7,811 nt of DNA, taken from positions 1 through 7,811 of the forward strand of contig VBCT01000166.1 of the NCBI GenBank assembly GCA_005882235.1. The letters are read 5' to 3'. A program made the position numbers and the translations under genes. Origin of the DNA: Betaproteobacteria bacterium. Lineage in GTDB: Bacteria; Pseudomonadota; Gammaproteobacteria; Burkholderiales; SG8-39. The notes under the pieces were generated by a model. That model ran no database searches. It was not told where the DNA came from and saw nothing but the letters and a program-made list of their open reading frames with translations. Shown here one piece after another: positions 1-7,811 of the stretch; position 1 is the stretch's first letter; the number at the start of each line of letters is the position of its first letter.

Positions 1-2318
<2,318 letters not shown>

Positions 2319-2330
2319 TCGGAGACGGCA

Positions 2331-4853
2331 GTGTCCGACTCATCGCAAGCTAACATTCTTGTGGTCGATGACGAGCGGCATGGCTTGATTGCGATGCAGC
2401 AGCTCCTTTCCGGGCCCGACCGGAACGTGCTGGCGGTCGGGTCGGGGAAGGAGGCGCTGAGACAGATTCTCAGAACCGACTTCGCACTCATTCTGCTCGA
2501 CATCCGGATGCCCGACATGGACGGCTTCGAAACCGCCACATTGATCCGGAAGCTCAAGCGTTCCCGGCACACCCCCATCATTTTCCTCACCGCCGCGCTC
2601 GAAGACGCGCAATCGGTTTTCAGAGGATATGAAATCGGCGCCGTAGATTACATTTTGAAGCCGGTGAACATCGACATCCTGAAGTCGAAGGTGGCAGTGT
2701 TCGTGGACTTGTACAGCAAGAGCGCGGAGCTCGCGACGCAGGTCAACCAGCGCAAAATCGCGGAACGGGAATTGTCCAAGGTCAACGAGAGCCTTGAAAC
2801 CAAAATACGGGAGCGTACCGCGAGTCTGATCGCGGCGAACGACCTCCTGCGGAAAGAAATCGAGATGCGCAAGCAGGCCGAAGAAGATCTGCACAAGGCG
2901 AAGCGGGCGGCCGAGACAGCGAATCTGGCAAAGTCTGAGTTTCTGGCCAACATGAGTCATGAAATCCGGACTCCGATGAATGCCATCATCGGAATGACCG
3001 ATCTCGCCTTGCAGACGACTCTGACGCCGGAGCAGCGCGAGTACCTTGAACTCGTAAAGGCCTCGGGCGGCTCCCTCTTGACCGTCATCAACGACATTCT
3101 GGATTTCTCTAAGATCGAAGCCGGGAGACTGGAGGTCGAGACCATCCCGTTCTCGCTGCGCGAGAGCCTGGGCGACACCATGAAAACGCTCGCGCTTGAA
3201 GCCCACCGGAAGGGCCTGGAGCTCGCCTATGAAATCCAGCCCGACACTCCCGATGCGCTGCTCGGCGACCCGGTCAGGTTGGGCCAGATCGTGCTCAATC
3301 TGGTGGGCAATGCAATCAAGTTCACCGAGCGTGGCGAAGTGGTGATGCGCGTTCAACCCCAATCGATCGATGGCGGCGAAGTGAACTGTTATTTCACGGT
3401 GAGCGACACGGGAATCGGAATCGACGAGGAAAAGCAGAGCGCCATCTTCGCGCCGTTCCTGCAAGGCGATACTTCGACGACGCGTATCTACGGGGGCACG
3501 GGACTGGGACTGTCGGTCTCGGAGCGTCTGGTGGAAATGATGAACGGCAAGATCTGGGTCGAAAGCGAGTCGGGCAAGGGAAGCATTTTTCACTTCACGG
3601 TACGTTTCGGCCTGCAGACAGTGGCGCAAGGCGAACAGGGGGCGATCGATTTCAAGGGGGTGCGGGCTCTGGTGGTCGAAGACCATGCCGTCAGCCGCCG
3701 CATCCTCGTGGACACGCTGAAACGATGGAACATCGAGGCGCACGAAGCCGAGAACTGCAGATCCGTGACGGAAACCCTGGAACAGGCGAAACGGGCAAAG
3801 GCGCCGTTCCGCCTGGTCCTACTCGATGACACGCTGCTGGGCGTGGATAGCTATGAACTCGCCGCGCAGATACGGAAGAGCCCGCGCCTCGGTGTCCAGT
3901 CCGTGATCGTGCTCGGTTCGGCCCTGCGGCGCGAAGAAAAAGGAGAGCGTCTCGATAGCGAGGTGCTGTCCTGCCTTACCAAGCCGGTCAAGCAGTCGGA
4001 GCTTCTCGATGCGGTCCGCTCCGGGTCCGGCATCCCGACTCGCAGCGGAGCTCGGCGGGCAGCGCCGGGGCGCCCGCAAAGAATCAAGCCGGCACTGCAT
4101 ATTTTGCTGGTCGAGGACAATCCGGTAAACCGCAGACTTGCCCAGCACGTGCTTGAGAAAGAGGGTTATACGGTCGTCGCAGCGGACAACGGGGCTGCGG
4201 CGCTGAAAACGCTCGAACGCAAGCGTTTCGATCTTGTCCTCATGGACGTGCAGATGCCCAGAATGGATGGGATCGAAACCACCACGGCAATTCGAAACCG
4301 GGAAAAAATTACCGGCGGATATACTCCCATCGTCGCATTGACCGCGCATGCGATGGTGGGCGATCGCGAACGCTGCCTGAAGGCGGGCATGGACGGCTAT
4401 TTGATCAAGCCAATCCAGCCGGCGACGCTGCTCGAAGCCATCGAGCGGCTGCATCTTGCCGGCGAGCGGTCAAAGCGGGCGCAAGCCGAGAAGATCGTGC
4501 TCGATCGGACGACGTTGCTCGAGCGAGTCGACGGCGACATGCAGTTGCTCGGCGAGATTACCAACCTGTTCCTGCAGCAATGCGAGCCGCTCATGGCGAG
4601 CGCCCGCGAAGCGATGAAAACCGGAAACGCCGGACGTTTTGCCTACGACATCCATACTCTGCGCGGGATGTTCCGCAGCCTTTCCGCTACTGCCGCACAG
4701 GAAGCGGCGGGAAAACTTGAGGAACTCGATTTGGTGAAGAATCTGGAAAAAGTGCAAGCGGCCTATGCATTGCTCGAGCAGGAAGCGCAAGCGCTCAAGG
4801 CCGAGCTCGGCGGGATGATCGACAAGACGGTCGTTTCCTCCGGGGCGATGTGA
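2331..4853 (+). CDS. Hybrid histidine kinase, REC-HisKA-HATPase-REC-REC-Hpt
   Basis: This is a complete 840-aa soluble kinase; no signal peptide or membrane segment is visible. It starts at GTG 2331, with GGAG at 2321-2324 six bases upstream, and the REC fold begins at residue 8, which supports this start. REC1 (8-122) has D13/D14, acceptor D57, T87 and K110. A coiled coil spans about 130-200. HisKA has H210 in SHEIRTP. HATPase has N327, DTGIGI from 359 and GGTGLGLS from 388. REC2 (about 444-562) has E450/D451, acceptor D499 and K551, but GS (529-530) where T/S-A is usual. REC3 (about 590-705) is canonical, with E595/D596, D639, T671 and K693. The C-terminal Hpt domain (about 725-825) has H775 in HTLRG, matching HxLKG with a conservative K-to-R change. 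The order suggests a BarA/TorS-like internal relay (His-Asp-His) whose N-terminal REC takes input from another kinase, plausibly the upstream one. The final Asp target is not identified. Together with the preceding gene it forms an apparent operon. Confidence 0.95.
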   Translation: MSDSSQANILVVDDERHGLIAMQQLLSGPDRNVLAVGSGKEALRQILRTDFALILLDIRMPDMDGFETATLIRKLKRSRHTPIIFLTAALEDAQSVFRGYEIGAVDYILKPVNIDILKSKVAVFVDLYSKSAELATQVNQRKIAERELSKVNESLETKIRERTASLIAANDLLRKEIEMRKQAEEDLHKAKRAAETANLAKSEFLANMSHEIRTPMNAIIGMTDLALQTTLTPEQREYLELVKASGGSLLTVINDILDFSKIEAGRLEVETIPFSLRESLGDTMKTLALEAHRKGLELAYEIQPDTPDALLGDPVRLGQIVLNLVGNAIKFTERGEVVMRVQPQSIDGGEVNCYFTVSDTGIGIDEEKQSAIFAPFLQGDTSTTRIYGGTGLGLSVSERLVEMMNGKIWVESESGKGSIFHFTVRFGLQTVAQGEQGAIDFKGVRALVVEDHAVSRRILVDTLKRWNIEAHEAENCRSVTETLEQAKRAKAPFRLVLLDDTLLGVDSYELAAQIRKSPRLGVQSVIVLGSALRREEKGERLDSEVLSCLTKPVKQSELLDAVRSGSGIPTRSGARRAAPGRPQRIKPALHILLVEDNPVNRRLAQHVLEKEGYTVVAADNGAAALKTLERKRFDLVLMDVQMPRMDGIETTTAIRNREKITGGYTPIVALTAHAMVGDRERCLKAGMDGYLIKPIQPATLLEAIERLHLAGERSKRAQAEKIVLDRTTLLERVDGDMQLLGEITNLFLQQCEPLMASAREAMKTGNAGRFAYDIHTLRGMFRSLSATAAQEAAGKLEELDLVKNLEKVQAAYALLEQEAQALKAELGGMIDKTVVSSGAM

Positions 4854-4876
4854 GAGGCGAAGATGGTTCGCATCTC

Positions 4877-4902
4877 AAAAAAAACCCCGGCGAGCGCCGG
4901 GG
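4877..4902 (-). terminator. Rho-independent terminator, minus strand
   Basis: CCCCGGC and GCCGGGG (4885-4902) form a perfect seven-base-pair GC stem with a four-base loop. On the minus strand it is followed directly by eight T residues (4884-4877). On the plus strand the hairpin is followed by a GC-rich stretch without T residues, so it should act only on minus-strand transcription. The only minus-strand transcription unit that explains it is the candidate small RNA immediately upstream. Confidence 0.8.
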
Positions 4903-4952
4903 CCGCCTGCCCGCATCCGCACCGGGAGGGAGGGGAGGTGCTTTACAAGCAG
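4877..4952 (-). ncRNA. Candidate small RNA with anti-Shine-Dalgarno loop
   Basis: Read on the minus strand from about 4952, the sequence folds into a two-part stem-loop. An outer stem CTGCTTG (4952-4946) pairs with CGGGCAG (4913-4907), including two G-U pairs. After an internal loop, an inner stem GCACC (4941-4937) pairs with GGTGC (4923-4919) and closes a 13-nt loop, TCCCCTCCCTCCC. A second hairpin with eight U residues ends the RNA at 4877. The segment at 4940-4934 reads CACCTCC, the anti-SD core of the 16S rRNA 3' end, so the RNA could pair with mRNA ribosome binding sites. A -10-like TATGAT lies just upstream. From memory, Betaproteobacteria have a described family of short RNAs with an anti-SD motif that are toxic when expressed in E. 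coli; this candidate matches that description, but I could not compare it with a covariance model. The ends are estimates. Confidence 0.6.
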
Positions 4953-4958
4953 AGTTTT

Positions 4959-4987
4959 ATCATAGCGAATTGGAATTCTGTCTGCCA
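4959..4987 (-). promoter_or_regulatory. Putative promoter of the minus-strand small RNA
   Basis: TATGAT on the minus strand (4964-4959) matches the sigma-70 -10 consensus at five of six positions. It is 6-7 bases upstream of the outer stem of the small RNA. At a 17-base spacing the -35 position reads TGGCAG (4987-4982), a poor match. The direct repeat CGCTATG overlaps both the -10 and the -35 regions and could be an activator site. The start point near 4952 is inferred from spacing. Confidence 0.4.
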
Positions 4988-5029
4988 TAGCGCAACCGTT
5001 AATTTTTTGTGGTGAGCGCGCGACCATAC

Positions 5030-5050
5030 GTAGCTGCCTCGCTACTTTTT
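5030..5050 (+). terminator. Weak candidate terminator downstream of the kinase operon
   Basis: GTAGC (5030-5034) and GCTAC (5041-5045) pair around a six-base loop and are followed directly by five T residues. The stem is only five base pairs, so this is a weak intrinsic terminator. It is correctly oriented to stop plus-strand transcription that continues past the second kinase, about 180 bases after its stop codon. No better plus-strand terminator is visible after that gene. Confidence 0.35.
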
Positions 5051-5070
5051 AAGGGAGCGGCAAATCAAGA

Positions 5071-5147
5071 CTCCTACGATGCGAGAAAATCGAGGGAAGG
5101 ACCTATCAGGAAATACCTTACACGCTAGGAGAATCTGATCCTTAGAG
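5071..5147. repeat. Cluster of short inverted repeats, possible operator
   Basis: CTCCTA (5071-5076) is the exact reverse complement of TAGGAG (5126-5131). Nested within and beside it, ATCAG (5105-5109) pairs with CTGAT (5135-5139). The segments TCAGGAAATACCTTACA (5107-5123) and GATCCTTAG (5137-5145) repeat AGGA/CCTTA half-site patterns. This may be a binding region for a regulator of the gene at 5297, or a structured RNA leader. Individual repeats are short and could arise by chance. Confidence 0.25.
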
Positions 5148-5272
5148 GCCATTTGCGTTGTCACAATTCTTCATTTTCTTTTGCTACGAAGTAATATTTT
5201 CTTGCTCGGTTAGCTTGCGAACCATGGCATCGATTTCTCCGAGTACCCGAGGCGGGAGGAGGCGCAGCGCCC

Positions 5273-5278
5273 TATAAA
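5273..5278 (+). promoter_or_regulatory. Putative -10 box for the 121-aa protein gene
   Basis: TATAAA matches the -10 consensus at five of six positions and lies 18 bases before the ATG at 5297. Transcription would begin near 5285 and give a leader of about 12 bases without a clear ribosome binding site. No good -35 is seen at 16-18 bases upstream (the region reads AGGCGG), so an activator or another sigma factor may be needed. Confidence 0.35.
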
Positions 5279-5296
5279 AACCGGCGCCCTGTTACC

Positions 5297-5662
5297 ATGT
5301 TGTACAAAGTCACCGTCGAGCCGGGGTATTTGAAGGCCGAACTCTTCAATCGCGAGACGATGGAGGAGACGCGGGAATTTTTGCAGATCGTTGCCGGCGC
5401 CGCGATGAGGCATCAGCGGTCGTGCGTGCTGATCTGCGTGCAGTCCTCGAACCCGGTTTTCACGGTCGAGAGGTCCGGATTTCTCGCGTACTTCAGGAGA
5501 CTCGCCACCGATCCGTCACACAAGATCGCGCTGCTGGGAGATTCCGAAGAGCTGGGCATCTCCCATCAGTACATCGAATTGATAGGGCGCCAGCACGGCG
5601 TCAACGTTCAGAGCTTTCGAGACGAGGCGTCTGCGCTCAAGTGGTTCAATGGCAGGCGATGA
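5297..5662 (+). CDS. Small STAS/SpoIIAA-like-fold protein of unknown function
   Basis: This is a 121-aa soluble protein without signal peptide or membrane segment. I do not recognise it as a named family. The sequence alternates strands and helices: strands near 2-8, 11-17, 42-49, 75-80 and 102-106, and helices near 19-38, 62-71, 87-98 and 109-117. The opening strand pair, the buried strand RSCVLICVQ and the ending ASALKWF recall the small STAS/SEC14 or SpoIIAA-like proteins often found beside two-component and cyclic di-GMP genes. No catalytic motif is evident; C43 and C47 lie in the central strand. ATG 5297 is the first plausible start because the frame upstream has no other ATG, GTG or TTG nearby, yet it lacks a Shine-Dalgarno sequence. 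Its position between the kinases and a diguanylate cyclase suggests an accessory or anti-sigma-antagonist-like regulatory role (inference). Confidence 0.75.
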   Translation: MLYKVTVEPGYLKAELFNRETMEETREFLQIVAGAAMRHQRSCVLICVQSSNPVFTVERSGFLAYFRRLATDPSHKIALLGDSEELGISHQYIELIGRQHGVNVQSFRDEASALKWFNGRR

Positions 5663-5734
5663 TGCGGCCGTAAGCGGAGCCCATTCGCCAAGCCGGCATC
5701 GTTCGTCTGTCGGACACACGTCCAGGGGGATGAC

Positions 5735-5756
5735 AGCCGGGGTTTGCGGCTTCTCC
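5735..5756 (+). terminator. Very weak hairpin after the 121-aa protein gene
   Basis: AGCCG (5735-5739) pairs with CGGCT (5747-5751) around a seven-base loop and is followed by a pyrimidine stretch, TCTCC, not by a true T tract. It is the only stem in the right place to end transcription of the 121-aa protein gene. The evidence for termination is slight. Confidence 0.15.
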
Positions 5757-5865
5757 TCCATGTTCCGCGCGCCCGTCCGGGGAGGGCCCGCGACCGCTTC
5801 CGACCCCCTCCTTTCGGCTCACCCTTTGTGAAATATTCGTTACCTGAATTGACGCATGACGGGGG

Positions 5866-5871
5866 CATAAT
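5866..5871 (+). promoter_or_regulatory. Putative -10 box for the diguanylate cyclase gene
   Basis: CATAAT matches TATAAT at five of six positions within a short AT-rich patch (5831-5880) in otherwise GC-rich DNA. No good -35 lies 16-18 bases upstream. A TTGACG at 5849-5854 resembles a -35 but is only 11 bases away. If used, transcription would start near 5878 and the leader would include the hairpin at 5894-5919. Confidence 0.25.
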
Positions 5872-5886
5872 TTACCCAATTCGCAC

Positions 5887-5919
5887 TCCCTGTCAGGGAC
5901 GGCCCGAAGGGGGTCCCTG
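5887..5919 (+). promoter_or_regulatory. Leader hairpin before the diguanylate cyclase start
   Basis: CAGGGAC (5894-5900) and GTCCCTG (5913-5919) form a perfect seven-base-pair stem. Inside it CCC (5903-5905) pairs with GGG (5910-5912) around a GAAG loop, leaving a two-base GG bulge. A second TCCCTG at 5887-5892 forms the palindrome TCCCTG-T-CAGGGA with the same left arm, so the two pairings exclude each other. The structure ends 26 bases before the preferred start codon. It could be an RNA switch, a translation control hairpin or a DNA operator; none is proven. Confidence 0.4.
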
Positions 5920-5936
5920 GGCATCGGGTGAAAATC

Positions 5937-5942
5937 GGGAGG
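5937..5942 (+). promoter_or_regulatory. Ribosome binding site deciding the cyclase start
   Basis: GGGAGG lies three bases before GTG 5946. The spacing is shorter than usual, but it is the only strong Shine-Dalgarno sequence near the N-terminus. It lies inside the reading frame if the earlier GTG at 5928 is used, and that codon has only a weak upstream TGGG. Confidence 0.45.
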
Positions 5943-5945
5943 TTC

Positions 5946-7061
5946 GTGGCCACGATTCTTATCGTCGAGGACAGACCCGTCAATCTGCGCTTCGTTGCGA
6001 CACTGCTCGGGGACCGGGGGCATCGTGTCGTGGAGGCTCGGAACGGCGAGGAAGCGCTGCGGATCGTTCGCTCCGAAAGACCCGACTTGGTGATCATCGA
6101 CATACTCACCTCTGGCATGGACGGTTGCCAGTTCGTCCTCAATCTGCGCTCGGAACCGAACTCGGTCCAGCCGCGGATCGTGTTTCGGGCCGCCGCTCAC
6201 ATCGCGGCCGAGGCTGAGGCCTTGGCAACCACCTTTGGCGCGTCTTTCATCGCCAAGCCTGTCAACCCCGAGACGCTTCTCGCCGTCGTCGACGCGGCTC
6301 TTTCTGCGCAGAGTGCACCGCCCCTCGAGGCGCATTCGGAGGATAAATCCATCGACTCGTTCCTGCGCCCGATCGCCCGGAAGCTCCACCGGCACACGGC
6401 CAATCTCGAACGGCTGAACGCCCAGCTGGGTCGTGGCATCGCCCAGCGCGACGCGCAGCTCGAAGTGGTGAGAGCCGCGCTGGACCAGGAGATCAAAAAG
6501 CGGCTATTGGCGGAGCGGGAACTGACGCAGGCAAACCTGCGCTTGAAGGACCAGGTCGTACATGACGGGCTGACCGGCCTCCATAACCGCCGCTACCTCG
6601 AGGAGTCGCTCGGCCGGGAAGAGAGCCGCGCCCGGCGCAGCGCCCTGCCCTTCGGCGTAATGATGATCGACATCGACAACTTCAAGCGCTTCAACGACAC
6701 GCTCGGCCACGCGGCGGGGGACGCGGTGTTGCGTGCAATAGGCCAGTACATGCTGTCCGCTGCGCGGGGCGAGGATATCGTCTCCCGCTATGGCGGCGAA
6801 GAGTTCGTTCTGGTCATGGCTCCGGCCCAGCAGGGAACGGTCTGGGAGCGAGCCGAAAAGCTCCGCCGGGAGGTGCAGAATCTCGAGATCGAATACGAGG
6901 GCCGGCGAGTCGGACCCATCACGATATCGGTGGGCATCGCCATATTTCCCGATCACGGCGAGAGTGGGCAGGAGGTGCTGCGAGCCGCAGACGCTGCCCT
7001 GTATCAAGCCAAGCGGTCGGGGCGTAACTGCGTCGTCGTTGGGGACAAGGTGAAAGCCTGA
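5946..7061 (+). CDS. Response regulator diguanylate cyclase (REC-GGDEF)
   Basis: The protein makes cyclic di-GMP from two GTP and is cytosolic. From GTG 5946 it is 371 aa and begins MATILIVED, as REC proteins usually do; GTG 5928 would add six residues. REC (1-120) has E8/D9, acceptor D52 and K104, but an Arg (R81) where Thr/Ser normally sits and TS in place of the usual Met-Pro after the acceptor. A charged coiled-coil linker spans about 135-200, fitting the dimerisation helix of PleD/WspR-like cyclases. GGDEF (about 200-365) shows the DGLTGLHNRR opening, the metal-binding Asp of the IDIDNFKRFND segment at D242, the catalytic GGEEF at 283-287 and the inhibitory-site RxxD (R274, D277) five residues before it. 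It should therefore be active and feedback-inhibited. No EAL domain is present. It is a reasonable output for the upstream kinases, but no sequence feature proves the pairing. Confidence 0.93.
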   Translation: MATILIVEDRPVNLRFVATLLGDRGHRVVEARNGEEALRIVRSERPDLVIIDILTSGMDGCQFVLNLRSEPNSVQPRIVFRAAAHIAAEAEALATTFGASFIAKPVNPETLLAVVDAALSAQSAPPLEAHSEDKSIDSFLRPIARKLHRHTANLERLNAQLGRGIAQRDAQLEVVRAALDQEIKKRLLAERELTQANLRLKDQVVHDGLTGLHNRRYLEESLGREESRARRSALPFGVMMIDIDNFKRFNDTLGHAAGDAVLRAIGQYMLSAARGEDIVSRYGGEEFVLVMAPAQQGTVWERAEKLRREVQNLEIEYEGRRVGPITISVGIAIFPDHGESGQEVLRAADAALYQAKRSGRNCVVVGDKVKA

Positions 7062-7183
7062 TCGCTTCATCAAGTTTTTTGCCGCGATTTCTCCCGATCT
7101 TCGTTCAGGGCTTGGTGACCTCGGCGCAGGCCGGTCCGCCCGAATAAGAGGCGACACGCCGAAAGCCCCAACGCGGCGCGAAG

Positions 7184-7684
7184 TCAGGCGCGGGGAGCGT
7201 ACGCGACGAAGTGGTAGCTGAAGCCTCCCGCCCCGTCGAGAACGCGAGATTCGCGCGAAGCCTCGCGCCATCGTGAACGGTCGAACTCCGGGAAAAATGC
7301 GTCGCCCTCGAAGTCGCGCTCGAGCTCGGTCATGTAGAGGCGGGAGGCGATCGGAAGAGCGAGCGCGTAGATCTGCGCCCCCCCGATGACGAATGCGTCC
7401 TGGGGCTCGCGTACCGCTGCGAGAGCGGCTTCGAGCGAGGGGGTGGCGTGGCAACCCGAGCGGGTCCAATCGGGCGAGCGGGTGACCACGATGTTGTCTC
7501 GTCCGGCAAGGGGCCAGCCGATCGATTCAAACGTCCGGCGACCCATGATCACCGCGTGCCCAAGCGTGAGTTGCCTGAAACGCCTCAAGTCCTCCGGCAG
7601 GTGCCAGGGCATCCGGTTGCGGTGGCCGATGACGCCGTTGCGCGCCACGGCGGCGATGATGGTGACGCGCGAAAAGCCGGTCAT
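7184..7684 (-). CDS. folA: Dihydrofolate reductase
   Basis: This 166-aa cytosolic enzyme reduces dihydrofolate to tetrahydrofolate with NADPH, supplying cofactor for thymidylate, purine and methionine synthesis. Length and motifs fit chromosomal FolA. The opening reads VTIIAAVARNGVIG, and MPWHLPEDLRRF places the catalytic acid at D32, equivalent to D27 of the E. coli enzyme. GRRTFESIG and VIGGAQIY are the NADPH-binding segments, and EGDAFFPEF is the conserved C-terminal motif. ATG 7684 is the only suitable start; the Shine-Dalgarno is poor. It converges with the diguanylate cyclase and diverges from a probable sensor kinase gene. No thymidylate synthase is visible nearby. Nothing suggests a plasmid-type trimethoprim-resistance variant. 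Confidence 0.96.
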   Translation of the reverse strand: MTGFSRVTIIAAVARNGVIGHRNRMPWHLPEDLRRFRQLTLGHAVIMGRRTFESIGWPLAGRDNIVVTRSPDWTRSGCHATPSLEAALAAVREPQDAFVIGGAQIYALALPIASRLYMTELERDFEGDAFFPEFDRSRWREASRESRVLDGAGGFSYHFVAYAPRA

Positions 7685-7734
7685 TTCGGGTCGACGGGAC
7701 GGGAGAGCAAGTTCACGATGCGCAAAACTGCGGC

Positions 7735-7740
7735 ATTATA
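7735..7740 (-). promoter_or_regulatory. Putative folA -10 box
   Basis: TATAAT, a perfect -10 consensus, reads on the minus strand at 7740-7735. At an 18-base spacing the -35 position reads TCGAGC (7764-7759), matching TTGACA at three of six. Transcription would begin near 7728, giving a leader of about 44 bases. The -35 lies inside the first codons of the divergent gene at 7748. Confidence 0.5.
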
Positions 7741-7747
7741 GCGGGCC

Positions 7748-7811
7748 ATGAGGATCGGGCTCGATTTCCCCCAGCGCTACTATCCGCGATCGTTTCTGAG
7801 CCTGCTGTTGC
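7748..7811 (+). CDS. Probable membrane sensor histidine kinase, N-terminus only
   Basis: Only the first 21 codons, beginning at ATG 7748, lie in the window. The peptide has a basic start followed by YYPRSFLSLLL, the beginning of a hydrophobic stretch. This resembles the N-terminus of GlrK/QseE-type and related proteobacterial sensor kinases, where a PRS motif precedes the first membrane helix (recalled from family knowledge). The evidence is short, the ribosome binding site is weak, and another membrane protein is possible. The frame stays open to the edge. Confidence 0.45.
   Translation, partial: MRIGLDFPQRYYPRSFLSLLL

Larger units (their letters stand above)
4990..5296. other. AT-richer intergenic region without a gene
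   Basis: About 300 bases between the small RNA promoter and the next ATG hold no ORF that looks coding. Composition is clearly more AT-rich than the flanking genes, with T runs at 5003-5008 and 5171-5180. Contents seen: a weak plus-strand hairpin with T tract (5030-5050), a cluster of AGGA/TCCT-type inverted repeats (5071-5147), a purine tract GGGAGGAGG (5254-5262) and a TATAAA box (5273-5278). Confidence 0.6.

Noticed and set aside
2340..3743. Minus-strand open frame of 467 codons opposite the second kinase
   Set aside because: It lies wholly antisense to a kinase with complete conserved motifs, and its translation is Arg/His/Leu-rich without a recognisable domain. Long antisense frames are common in GC-rich genes.
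4885..4902. Plus-strand terminator for the kinase operon at this hairpin
   Set aside because: The plus-strand sequence after the stem is GC-rich with no T tract; the eight A residues precede it, so it fits only minus-strand termination.
5224..5277. 17-codon ORF before the 121-aa protein gene
   Set aside because: No ribosome binding site, Arg/Ser/Gly-rich translation, and no attenuator structure that would support a leader peptide.
5849..5871. TTGACG/CATAAT as a sigma-70 promoter pair
   Set aside because: The spacer is only 11 bases, too short for sigma-70; only the -10 is kept as a low-confidence call.
5646..6395. Minus-strand open frame of 249 codons
   Set aside because: It covers an intergenic region and the antisense of the cyclase REC domain; its composition is charged and Gly/Pro-rich with no recognisable fold.
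7059..7080. Terminator after the cyclase (TGAT/ATCA stem then six T residues)
   Set aside because: The stem is four mostly AT base pairs and includes the stop codon; too weak to support.

Overview
The window is a GC-rich bacterial chromosome segment dominated by signal transduction. Protein style, folA content and an anti-Shine-Dalgarno small RNA candidate point to a Proteobacterium, most likely a Betaproteobacterium. This is inference: no rRNA or other firm taxonomic marker is present.

Left part (1-4853, + strand): two hybrid histidine kinases lie 12 bases apart and look like one operon. The first is cut by the left edge. It shows a long coiled coil, a HisKA/HATPase core and three receiver (REC) domains, of which the middle one has lost its phospho-acceptor Asp. 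The second is complete (840 aa, GTG start) with the order REC - coiled coil - HisKA - HATPase - REC - REC - Hpt. Together they have the parts of a multistep phosphorelay. No DNA-binding output is visible.

Middle (4854-5296): an AT-richer intergenic region of 443 bases. Its left end holds a strong minus-strand intrinsic terminator that serves no visible minus-strand gene. Just upstream of it, on the minus strand, are a two-part stem-loop with a C/U-rich loop containing CACCUCC (the anti-SD core of 16S rRNA) and a TATGAT -10 box. I read this as a small RNA gene of about 76 nt. The rest holds a weak plus-strand terminator, a cluster of AGGA/TCCT inverted repeats and a TATAAA box before the next gene.

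Right-centre (5297-7061, + strand): a 121-aa protein with an alternating beta/alpha (STAS/SpoIIAA-like) pattern. After a 283-base gap containing a leader hairpin comes a REC-GGDEF diguanylate cyclase with intact GGEEF and RxxD sites. If the kinases upstream feed this REC domain, the locus would end in cyclic di-GMP production.

Right end (7062-7811): the cyclase converges with folA (dihydrofolate reductase, - strand); the 122 bases between them hold nothing convincing. FolA is divergent from the first 21 codons of a + strand gene that looks like the N-terminus of a membrane sensor kinase and runs off the window.
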